Part shown: positions 1 to 5,060 of the stretch, piece by piece
Position numbering within the stretch: the first letter of the stretch is position 1
How the letters are laid out: every line of letters starts with the position of its first letter
Translations under genes and position numbers: made by a program
The notes under the pieces: generated by a model
Databases searched by the model: none
What the model was told of the DNA's origin: nothing
What the model saw: the letters and a program-made list of their open reading frames with translations, nothing else
DNA from: Polynucleobacter sp.
GTDB lineage: Bacteria; Pseudomonadota; Gammaproteobacteria; Burkholderiales; Burkholderiaceae
Assembly (NCBI GenBank): GCA_023257325.1
Contig: JALRCP010000120.1
Coordinates: 1 to 5,060 of the forward strand
Length of the DNA: 5,060 nucleotides
Direction of reading: 5' to 3'

Positions 1-1157
1 GCTTCCAAAATGCACTCTAAAGACTCATCCACCAACACATTGGCCGGAGTGCCACACTCACCTAAAACTTTTTCAACCACTTCGGCTATTTGAGCAAAAT
101 GAATTTGCTGATTCAAAAACGCAGCGACAGCAATTTCATTGGCTGCATTCAAAATGGTTGGGGCAAAGCCACCAGAGTCCAGAGCTTGATAAGCCAAATT
201 CAAGCAGGGAAATCTTGCATGATCTACAGGTTCAAAATGAAGATTTTCTAAGGCTAGAAAATCCAGTTCCTTGACGCCAGCATCAATTCTTGCAGGCCAT
301 GCAAGACCATACGCAATGGGTGTTTTCATGTCTGGCTGGCCCAATTGAGCAATCACCGATCCGTCTAAATAGCGCACCATGGAATGAATTACGCTTTGCG
401 GATGAATCAATACCTTGATTTGCGCTGCTGGCAGACCAAATAAATAGTGAGCTTCAATGACCTCCAGCCCTTTGTTCATCATCGTGGCTGAATCCACTGA
501 TATTTTTCGACCCATCACCCAATTGGGGTGGGCACACGCTTGGTTAGGAGTGATGCTGTCAAATTCAGCCAGTGGTTTATTTCGAAAGGGGCCGCCTGAT
601 GCTGTCAGCAGAATTTCTTTGACACCTTTCTTCGCATATTGACCTCGATACATTGCATTGGATGCATTGGCATCTGGCAAACACTGATAAATTGCGTTGT
701 GTTCGCTATCAATCGGGAGCAATTCCGCGCCACTTCGAGATACCGTGTTCATGAACAAGGCCCCCGCCATCACCAGAGCCTCTTTATTGGCCAATAAAAT
801 TCGTTTGCCATGATGGGCAGCTTCAATGGTTGGAACCAATCCTGCTGCACCTACAATAGCCGCCATCACCGTATCTACTGATGACAAAGTCGCTGCAGTC
901 ACTATGGCATCAGGCCCAAAGGCCACTTCTGTTTTGCAGTTGGCCGCATTGAGTAATGCTTTTAATTCTTGAACGCTTTGCTCTTCACCTAATACAGCGT
1001 AAGCTGGGGAGAATTCAACGCATTGCTGTGCAAGCAATCTCAAATTTGAATGAGCAGTGAGCGCCTCGACTTTGAATAATTCAGGGTGTTGTCTCACCAC
1101 TTCAAGAGTGCTGACTCCAATTGATCCTGTTGAACCCAGTATGCAGAGATGTCTCAT
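1..1157 (-). CDS. dxr: 1-deoxy-D-xylulose 5-phosphate reductoisomerase (3' end cut by window edge)
   Basis: Cytosolic enzyme of the MEP isoprenoid pathway; it rearranges and reduces 1-deoxyxylulose 5-phosphate to 2-C-methylerythritol 4-phosphate using NADPH and a divalent metal. Translating from the ATG at 1157 gives 385 uninterrupted codons plus two bases, so only about the last 10-15 residues of a normal ~398-residue protein lie outside. Visible motifs: NADPH-binding GSTGSIG at residues 8-14; LLANKE at 121-126; metal ligands D150 and E152 in [17 protein letters not shown] at 187-192; [20 protein letters not shown] at 210-229 followed by the third ligand E232; and [10 protein letters not shown] at 252-261. 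All residues I know to be catalytic in the E. coli enzyme are present. The start lies 3 nt after the cdsA stop and I see no Shine-Dalgarno, so translation is probably coupled to cdsA. The next gene is expected to be rseP, beyond the window. Confidence 0.97.
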   Translation of the reverse strand, partial: MRHLCILGSTGSIGVSTLEVVRQHPELFKVEALTAHSNLRLLAQQCVEFSPAYAVLGEEQSVQELKALLNAANCKTEVAFGPDAIVTAATLSSVDTVMAAIVGAAGLVPTIEAAHHGKRILLANKEALVMAGALFMNTVSRSGAELLPIDSEHNAIYQCLPDANASNAMYRGQYAKKGVKEILLTASGGPFRNKPLAEFDSITPNQACAHPNWVMGRKISVDSATMMNKGLEVIEAHYLFGLPAAQIKVLIHPQSVIHSMVRYLDGSVIAQLGQPDMKTPIAYGLAWPARIDAGVKELDFLALENLHFEPVDHARFPCLNLAYQALDSGGFAPTILNAANEIAVAAFLNQQIHFAQIAEVVEKVLGECGTPANVLVDESLECILE

Positions 1158-1160
1158 GAT

Positions 1161-2003
1161 CTAGGACGCCAACAGGACAATCAGCCCAGTGAGTGGTAAA
1201 ACGGGCAATAAGGCATCAATTCGATCTAAAATGCCACCATGACCTGGTAGTAAGGCGCTACTGTCCTTCACGCCTGCGATGCGTTTTAACTGTGATTCAA
1301 ATAGATCACCTTGAATACTCATAGCCACACAGATTGTGACCAACAATATCATGCCCAACCAACCCCAAGACTGTTCCAGCATGGAGAAAAAATTGACGCT
1401 CGTCAGAGGATGATCGGCGAAGAGAGTTGAAGCCAGGATGGCTATCAGGACGACCAATAACAAACCGCCCACGGCTCCTTCAATTGATTTGCCAGGGCTC
1501 AAACGAATGGCTAGTTTGTGTTGACCGAATGCTTTGCCAGCAAAATAGGCGCCAATATCAGCCGCCCAGACTAGAATCAATACCGATAAAAACAAGCTCA
1601 TGCTGACTGCACGCAAATGCATTAAAGCAAACCAACAAGCGGGCAATATAAATAAACCAGCAATTGCTAAAGGCCAACGCCACTTGGCCATATTAAGATC
1701 TAGCGATTGCTTCATGATGATCGGAACTATCAGCAACCAAAAGACCAAGGTCAAGCACAGTAAGGCTTGAATAGCCAACACGTCGGCATACATCAACCAA
1801 GCCACTAAATTTAAGAGGCATAAACCTGCGTAAGAGATGGCTCTGCGATGGTTTTGTGGAAATAAAAGACGCCACCATTCCCAGGCAGCCAAAGTAATCA
1901 CCAGCGCCATCAGTGCACCTAAATAAATCAATGGGGCAAACCACAAAACCGGCAAAAAAACAGCCAGTAAAGCAAGTGCAGTCATGATCCTAGTTTTTAG
2001 CAT
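1161..2003 (-). CDS. cdsA: phosphatidate cytidylyltransferase (CDP-diacylglycerol synthase)
   Basis: Inner-membrane enzyme that condenses CTP with phosphatidic acid to give CDP-diacylglycerol, the precursor of phosphatidylethanolamine, phosphatidylglycerol and cardiolipin. The 280-residue length fits the family (E. coli about 285). The protein is hydrophobic throughout, with roughly eight membrane segments (near residues 8-40, 57-72, 77-96, 110-130, 133-150, 176-195, 212-230 and 264-279). The family signature is intact at residues 237-263: S-x-L-K-R, then K246-D247, then P-G-H-G-G at 253-257, and D260-R-I-D263. Upstream conserved segments WAADIGAYFAG (146-156) and SPGKSIEGAVGG (169-180) are also present. 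It starts 3 nt after the uppS stop and ends 3 nt before dxr. The ribosome-binding site is only a weak purine stretch, which fits coupling. M7 is an alternative start but is no better supported. Confidence 0.97.
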   Translation of the reverse strand: MLKTRIMTALALLAVFLPVLWFAPLIYLGALMALVITLAAWEWWRLLFPQNHRRAISYAGLCLLNLVAWLMYADVLAIQALLCLTLVFWLLIVPIIMKQSLDLNMAKWRWPLAIAGLFILPACWFALMHLRAVSMSLFLSVLILVWAADIGAYFAGKAFGQHKLAIRLSPGKSIEGAVGGLLLVVLIAILASTLFADHPLTSVNFFSMLEQSWGWLGMILLVTICVAMSIQGDLFESQLKRIAGVKDSSALLPGHGGILDRIDALLPVLPLTGLIVLLAS

Positions 2004-2006
2004 GAC

Positions 2007-2789
2007 TTACTTTTCTTTCTCAGACGCCATCACTTGAGCGCTGGTTCTGCCAAACCGTCTTTCGCGTTGACGATACCAGTCAAATGACGCTTGTAATGCG
2101 GCAGGATCAAAATCAGGCCACAGTAAATCAGTGAAGTAGAGTTCTGTGTAGGCCAACTGCCACAATAAAAAGTTGCTGATACGTTGCTCTCCACCTGTTC
2201 GGATAAAGAGATCCGGCTCTGGAGCAAAAGACATGGATAGATGTGGAGTTAATAAATCCTCAGAAACCTCTTCTGGGGATAGATGAGGGTTGGCCTTTAA
2301 GCAGGCAGAGAAAGCCTGCAACATATCCCAACGTCCCCCGTAATTGGCGGCAATCGTCAAATTTAAACCGGTATTTTTTGCTGTCAATGATTCGGCTTGA
2401 GCCACCCGCTCTTGAATTAGTGGATCAAAGCGAGACATGTCTCCAATTAAACGAAGCCGAACATTGTTGCGATCTAAGCGACTAACTTCCTTTTCTAAGG
2501 CTGTCAAAAAGAGCTTCATCAAGAAGCCAACTTCTTCCTCAGGTCGGCGCCAATTCTCTGAGCTAAAGGCAAATAAAGTGAGGTATTCAACCCCAACGTC
2601 ACCACACTCTTTGACTATTTTTCGAACAGTATCCAAACCTTGAGAATGCCCAGCAACCCTGGGTAAAAAACGTTTGGTCGCCCAACGACCATTGCCATCC
2701 ATGATGATGGCAATGTGCCGAGGAATCTGCGCCACCTCAGGGACATCTTGAGTGGAGCTGGCGTGTGCAGAAATATTTTTGGTGACCAT
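2007..2789 (-). CDS. uppS: isoprenyl transferase / undecaprenyl diphosphate synthase (cis-prenyltransferase)
   Basis: Cytosolic, membrane-associated cis-prenyltransferase that extends farnesyl diphosphate with isopentenyl diphosphate to C55 undecaprenyl diphosphate, the lipid carrier for peptidoglycan and other envelope glycans. With the ATG start at 2789 the protein has 260 residues (E. coli 253). Visible motifs: MDGNGRWA with catalytic D31 (E. coli D26); H48; FSSENWRRP with S76, E78, W80 and R82; [17 protein letters not shown]; and [15 protein letters not shown] with R197, R203 and S205, followed by E216. All substrate-binding residues known in the E. coli enzyme are present. A TTG at 2804 would add five residues (MNRSF) and is the longest possible model. 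I prefer the ATG because the extra residues are not part of the fold and the TTG lies in the loop of a hairpin. Neither start has a recognisable Shine-Dalgarno. dxr and uppS, the entry and C55 steps of isoprenoid synthesis, share this operon. Confidence 0.96.
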   Translation of the reverse strand: MVTKNISAHASSTQDVPEVAQIPRHIAIIMDGNGRWATKRFLPRVAGHSQGLDTVRKIVKECGDVGVEYLTLFAFSSENWRRPEEEVGFLMKLFLTALEKEVSRLDRNNVRLRLIGDMSRFDPLIQERVAQAESLTAKNTGLNLTIAANYGGRWDMLQAFSACLKANPHLSPEEVSEDLLTPHLSMSFAPEPDLFIRTGGEQRISNFLLWQLAYTELYFTDLLWPDFDPAALQASFDWYRQRERRFGRTSAQVMASEKEK

Positions 2790-2794
2790 AAATG

Positions 2795-2813
2795 AGCGAT
2801 TCAAGCAATCGCT
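2795..2813 (-). promoter_or_regulatory. hairpin at the frr stop / uppS start boundary
   Basis: On the transcribed strand a perfect 7-bp inverted repeat (AGCGATT / AATCGCT) with a 5-nt loop (GCTTG) begins at the last base of the frr stop codon and ends 5 nt before the uppS ATG. It has no following U-tract, so it is not an intrinsic terminator. It occupies the place where a Shine-Dalgarno for uppS would normally sit, and none is visible. The inverted repeat is seen directly. A role in limiting or coupling uppS translation, or in protecting mRNA ends, is inference, and a 7-bp repeat could also be chance. Confidence 0.4.
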
Positions 2814-3373
2814 TAAACAGTCATGATTTCTTTTTCTTTTTCAGAAATAATTTTGTCAATTTCAGCCACAAAACGATCAGTCATTTTTTGCACATCATCT
2901 TGTGAACGACGCTCATCATCTTCTGAAATTTCTTTGTCTTTGGCCAATTTCTTTAAAGACTCATTGGCATCACGGCGCAAGTTGCGAACAGCAATCTTGG
3001 TGTCTTCACCCTCACCTTTGACGACTTTGGTTAACTCTTTACGGCGCTCTTCGGTCAGCGCTGGCATCGGCACACGAATGATATTGCCCTGAGTGGCCGG
3101 ATTTAAACCCAAATCTGATTCACGAATAGCCTTTTCAACCGCTGCCATCATGCTTTTTTCCCAAGGCTGTACCGTTAGTGTTCTTGCATCAGCCAAGCCC
3201 AAGTTGGCAACCTGCGCTAAAGGAGTTGGGTTGCCATAGTAATCAACATTGATTTGCTCAAGAATGCCAGGATGAGCGCGCCCAGTCCTGATTTTTTGTA
3301 AATTGGACTTCAATGACTCAATCGATTTGGTCATCTTTTGTTCTGTATTTTTTTTGATTTCGTTTGCAGACAT
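2813..3373 (-). CDS. frr: ribosome recycling factor
   Basis: Cytosolic RRF, which with EF-G and IF3 splits post-termination ribosomes into subunits. The 186 residues match the usual 185-186. Domain I is the three-helix bundle formed by residues about 1-31 and 107-186; domain II is the intervening beta domain. Conserved stretches: [13 protein letters not shown] (27-39), [10 protein letters not shown] (43-52), [13 protein letters not shown] (63-75), [11 protein letters not shown] (86-96), [16 protein letters not shown] (99-114) and [10 protein letters not shown] (129-138). R133 is the counterpart of the functionally important E. coli R132. The charged segment [19 protein letters not shown] is typical of domain I. 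The ATG start is fixed by a good Shine-Dalgarno (see 3380-3384) and by family length. It follows pyrH by 11 nt, the pairing seen in most proteobacteria. An A8 run (3348-3355) lies in codons 7-9 but the frame is intact. Confidence 0.98.
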   Translation of the reverse strand: MSANEIKKNTEQKMTKSIESLKSNLQKIRTGRAHPGILEQINVDYYGNPTPLAQVANLGLADARTLTVQPWEKSMMAAVEKAIRESDLGLNPATQGNIIRVPMPALTEERRKELTKVVKGEGEDTKIAVRNLRRDANESLKKLAKDKEISEDDERRSQDDVQKMTDRFVAEIDKIISEKEKEIMTV

Positions 3374-3379
3374 GATGTT

Positions 3380-3384
3380 TCCTT
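3380..3384 (-). promoter_or_regulatory. Shine-Dalgarno of frr
   Basis: AAGGA on the transcribed strand, 6 nt before the frr ATG. It abuts and slightly overlaps the end of pyrH, whose stop codon TAA is at 3385-3387. This is the only strong ribosome-binding site in the operon part of the window and it supports the frr start chosen. Confidence 0.75.
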
Positions 3385-4095
3385 TTAAACGTGTACCAAA
3401 GTGCCTTCTGCCTCACCCATCACCACGCGCTTAAGAGCGCCAGCTTTGAGGATGGAAAAAACTTTAATGGGTAACTTGCGATCGCGACATAAAGCGAAAG
3501 CAGTTGCATCCATCACTTGGAGGTTCTTAATGATAGCTTCATCAAATGTAATTGTGTCGTAGCGAGTGGCTGTCGGATCTTTCTTTGGATCACTGGTGTA
3601 GATACCATCCACTTTGGTCGCTTTTAAAACGACCTCAACGCCCATTTCCGCCCCTCTGAGAGCTGCTGCAGTGTCTGTTGTAAAAAATGGATTACCTGTA
3701 CCCGCTGCAAAAATAACCACCTTACCTTCTTCCATGTGGCGAATCGCTTTGGGGCGTATGTAGGGCTCAACCACCTGATCCATTCTTAAAGCAGATTGCA
3801 CACGTGCTTCAACCCCCTTTTGTCTGAGCGCATCTTGTAAAGCCAAAGAGTTCATCATGGTTGCTAACATACCCATGTAATCGGCGGTCGCTCGATCCAT
3901 ACCAGCCGCACCTCCAGCAACACCTCTAAAGATATTGCCTCCACCAATCACAATAGCCAGTTGAACCCGACTCTGAACCACCTCTGCAATATCAGTCACC
4001 ATAGCATCAATGGTGGCTGGATTGATGCCATAAGAATCATCGCCCATTAAGGCTTCACCAGACAGTTTCAGTAACACTTTTTTATAGGCAGGCAT
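3385..4095 (-). CDS. pyrH: uridylate kinase (UMP kinase)
   Basis: Cytosolic bacterial UMP kinase of the amino-acid-kinase fold; it phosphorylates UMP to UDP with ATP, the step toward UTP and CTP. In the family it is a hexamer activated by GTP and inhibited by UTP. The protein has 236 residues (E. coli 241). Visible motifs: KLSGEAL (10-16), GGGNIFRG (51-58), [17 protein letters not shown] (66-82), [17 protein letters not shown] (131-147), which is the UMP/phosphate site, [13 protein letters not shown] (158-170) and [11 protein letters not shown] (195-205). The ATG at 4095 puts the first beta strand (KKVLLKLSG) at the expected distance from the N-terminus. A weak GAGAG purine stretch 5 nt or more upstream may serve as ribosome-binding site. 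An intrinsic terminator lies between tsf and this gene, so it is expressed by read-through or from a promoter that I cannot place confidently. Confidence 0.98.
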   Translation of the reverse strand: MPAYKKVLLKLSGEALMGDDSYGINPATIDAMVTDIAEVVQSRVQLAIVIGGGNIFRGVAGGAAGMDRATADYMGMLATMMNSLALQDALRQKGVEARVQSALRMDQVVEPYIRPKAIRHMEEGKVVIFAAGTGNPFFTTDTAAALRGAEMGVEVVLKATKVDGIYTSDPKKDPTATRYDTITFDEAIIKNLQVMDATAFALCRDRKLPIKVFSILKAGALKRVVMGEAEGTLVHV

Positions 4096-4137
4096 GGCAG
4101 TCTCTCTCTAATGGGCAATTACAAGTTATAAAAGTAT

Positions 4138-4170
4138 AAAAGGCACGAAGGTGTTAGCCCCGTGCCTTTT
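4138..4170 (-). terminator. intrinsic terminator after tsf
   Basis: A perfect 10-bp inverted repeat on the transcribed strand: arm AAAAGGCACG (4170-4161) pairs with CGTGCCTTTT (4147-4138) around a 13-nt loop. Inner G-U/G-C pairs could lengthen the stem by about three. The 3' arm ends in four U and is followed by the T-rich ATACTTTTATAAC. It begins 17 nt after the tsf stop codon and ends 42 nt before the pyrH ATG, so it should end or attenuate the rpsB-tsf transcript. The stem also carries a short A-run at its base on the opposite side; since all neighbours read on the minus strand, that direction is the relevant one. Confidence 0.85.
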
Positions 4171-4187
4171 GGAACTACATCAACTAC

Positions 4188-4922
4188 TTAGGCCGTGGCT
4201 TTTGCAGCAGCTACTTGCGCAGCAACTTCAGCAGCAAAGTCATCTTGACGTTTCTCAATACCTTCACCAACGACATACATCGTAAAGCTCTTAATTGTTG
4301 TATTGGCTGCTTTCAACATTTGCTCTACAGTTTGCTTGTCATTTTTAACAAAAGTTTGATTCAACAAAGAAACTTCTTTCAAGTATTTCTGCACAGAACC
4401 TTCTACCATTTTGGCGACGATATCTGCCGGCTTACCTGATTCGGCGGCTTTGAGTTGAGCCACACTCTTCTCGGCAGCAATCTTATCGGCAGGCACATCG
4501 GCTGCTGATAGAGCAATTGGCTTCATCGCTGCAATGTGCATGGCAACATCTTTTGCCGCCGTGTCATCACCTGTGTACTCCACCATCACACCAATGCGTG
4601 TACCGTGTAAGTAGGACACGAGCTTGTTGTCACCCGCAAAACGCGTAAAACGACGCAAAGACATGTTTTCACCAATACGGCCGATCAATTCAGCACGAAC
4701 TTCTTCAACCGTCTTGCCACCGTATGGCAAAGCAGATAATGCAGCGACATCAGAGGGATTCTTCTCAGCCACCAATTGAGCACACGCGTTGCTCAAAGCC
4801 AAGAAATCATCGTTCTTAGAGACAAAGTCTGTTTCACAGTTCACTTCGACCAAAGCACCTGTGGTGCCGTTAATAAAGGCAGTAATCACACCTTCTGCGG
4901 TTACGCGGGAGGCCGCTTTACT
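4188..4922 (-). CDS. tsf: elongation factor Ts, N-terminal domain missing
   Basis: EF-Ts is the cytosolic nucleotide-exchange factor that releases GDP from EF-Tu. The frame gives 244 recognisable residues from about 4922 to the stop at 4188-4190, beginning [11 protein letters not shown]. The EF-Tu-contacting TDFV motif is intact within [13 protein letters not shown] (visible residues 26-36; D32 and F33 match E. coli D80 and F81). Further family stretches are [65 protein letters not shown] and the C-terminal [16 protein letters not shown]. About 48-50 N-terminal residues, the helical domain that touches the EF-Tu G domain, are absent: upstream of about 4922 the frame reads unrelated residues and meets a TGA at 5010-5012. 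A GTG at 4889 could be called as a start, but conserved EF-Ts residues lie upstream of it, so it is not the true one. The gene is broken by a join rather than by the window edge. Confidence 0.93.
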   Translation of the reverse strand, partial: SKAASRVTAEGVITAFINGTTGALVEVNCETDFVSKNDDFLALSNACAQLVAEKNPSDVAALSALPYGGKTVEEVRAELIGRIGENMSLRRFTRFAGDNKLVSYLHGTRIGVMVEYTGDDTAAKDVAMHIAAMKPIALSAADVPADKIAAEKSVAQLKAAESGKPADIVAKMVEGSVQKYLKEVSLLNQTFVKNDKQTVEQMLKAANTTIKSFTMYVVGEGIEKRQDDFAAEVAAQVAAAKATA

Positions 4923-5059
4923 GATAGCAGGTAAAGGCGTTCTGATTCGTAACCGACGGCAGACGTGTTGTCTTCCAAGTATTGACCAAGGATGGCAGTC
5001 AAAAGCGGTTCAATAATACGCGACACGATACGCACCGCGCTGTCGGTAATCTGAACGAC
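4901..5059 (-). CDS. unidentified open frame entering from beyond the window
   Basis: The only fully open frame across the non-tsf end segment, on the minus strand. It has 52 codons open at the right edge, reading [20 protein letters not shown] and then [20 protein letters not shown] and RLYLLS up to the junction near 4922. Past the junction it runs out of frame through tsf to a TAA at 4901-4903. The mixture of hydrophobic and charged residues looks protein-like, but I do not recognise the family, and an open stretch of this length can occur by chance. It is not RpsB, the protein normally encoded upstream of tsf. If coding, only its internal part is seen; both ends are lost. Confidence 0.3.
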   Translation of the reverse strand, partial: VVQITDSAVRIVSRIIEPLLTAILGQYLEDNTSAVGYESERLYLLSVKRPPA

Positions 5060-5060
5060 G
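4923..5060. other. unrelated end segment joined to truncated tsf
   Basis: From about 4923 to the window end the sequence should encode the first ~50 residues of EF-Ts and then the rpsB-tsf spacer. It does neither in any frame. Base composition is about 51% G+C over 4921-5060, slightly above the look of the rest, but the segment is too short for that to prove a different origin. I see no terminal inverted repeat, tRNA or attachment site at the junction. Best explanation: a chimeric assembly join or misjoined read at a contig end. A true rearrangement or insertion that breaks one copy of tsf is possible. Confidence 0.6.

Noticed and set aside
457..642. Plus-strand open frame antisense to dxr
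   Set aside because: It lies inside a fully conserved dxr reading frame and its translation has no recognisable family character; it is a shadow frame.
2243..2643. Plus-strand open frames antisense to uppS (2243-2485 and 2437-2643)
   Set aside because: Both overlap conserved uppS coding sequence, have no ribosome-binding site and look like chance reverse frames.
2826..2842. Pyrimidine-rich tract (TTTCTTTTTCTTTTT) as a terminator tail or regulatory tract
   Set aside because: It encodes the lysine/glutamate-rich C-terminus of RRF on the minus strand and has no adjacent stem.
2823..3092. Plus-strand, serine-rich open frame antisense to frr
   Set aside because: Its serine and leucine richness is the mirror of the Glu/Lys/Arg-rich RRF helices; it is not an independent gene.
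4125..4138. Possible -10 elements (TATACT, TATAAC) for a pyrH promoter just after the terminator
   Set aside because: No acceptable -35 lies 16-18 nt upstream (that position falls in the terminator stem and loop), and AT-rich tails of terminators often mimic -10 boxes.
4173..4187. Direct repeat AACTAC-ATC-AACTAC just after the tsf stop
   Set aside because: Two 6-base copies are too short to stand out from chance, and no known regulator site is recognised.
4887..4889. GTG as the true start of tsf
   Set aside because: Conserved EF-Ts residues ([11 protein letters not shown]) are encoded immediately upstream in the same frame, and the resulting protein would lack the N-terminal domain; it is an artefact of the broken 5' end.
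1..5060. A defence system, CRISPR array, mobile element or other new system
   Set aside because: Apart from the last ~138 bases, the window is filled by housekeeping genes in their standard order, with no repeats, integrase, transposase or array structure.

Overview
The window is a stretch of bacterial core chromosome. Six recognisable genes all read on the minus strand, in transcription order (right to left): tsf (5' end missing), pyrH, frr, uppS, cdsA and dxr (3' end cut by the window edge). This tsf-pyrH-frr-uppS-cdsA-dxr order is the conserved proteobacterial arrangement, usually preceded by rpsB and followed by rseP and bamA. Protein wording (for example the RRF 'VQPWEKSM' segment and the UMP kinase C-terminus ending in GTLVHV), together with a base composition that looks mid-40s % G+C by eye, suggests a low-GC member of Burkholderiales, possibly Polynucleobacter-like. 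That placement comes from remembered family sequences, not from a search.

Layout: 4923-5060 is a short segment that does not continue tsf and that I cannot identify. 4188-4922 is tsf without its N-terminal domain. 4138-4170 is an intrinsic terminator between tsf and pyrH. 3385-4095 is pyrH and 2813-3373 is frr, 11 nt apart with a clear Shine-Dalgarno. 2795-2813 is a small hairpin at the frr/uppS boundary. uppS, cdsA and dxr follow with 3-nt gaps, which suggests translational coupling. No stretch above 300 bases lacks a gene.

Functionally, tsf (EF-Tu recycling) and frr (ribosome recycling) serve translation, and pyrH makes UDP for pyrimidine nucleotides. dxr (MEP isoprenoid pathway), uppS (C55 polyprenyl carrier) and cdsA (CDP-diacylglycerol) supply the cell envelope. 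The cluster links growth, translation and envelope synthesis.

I found no new biological system. The strongest anomaly is at the right end: the tsf reading frame loses all resemblance to EF-Ts at about 4917-4925, and unrelated sequence runs from there to the end of the window. A chimeric assembly join is the simplest explanation; a real rearrangement is less likely.
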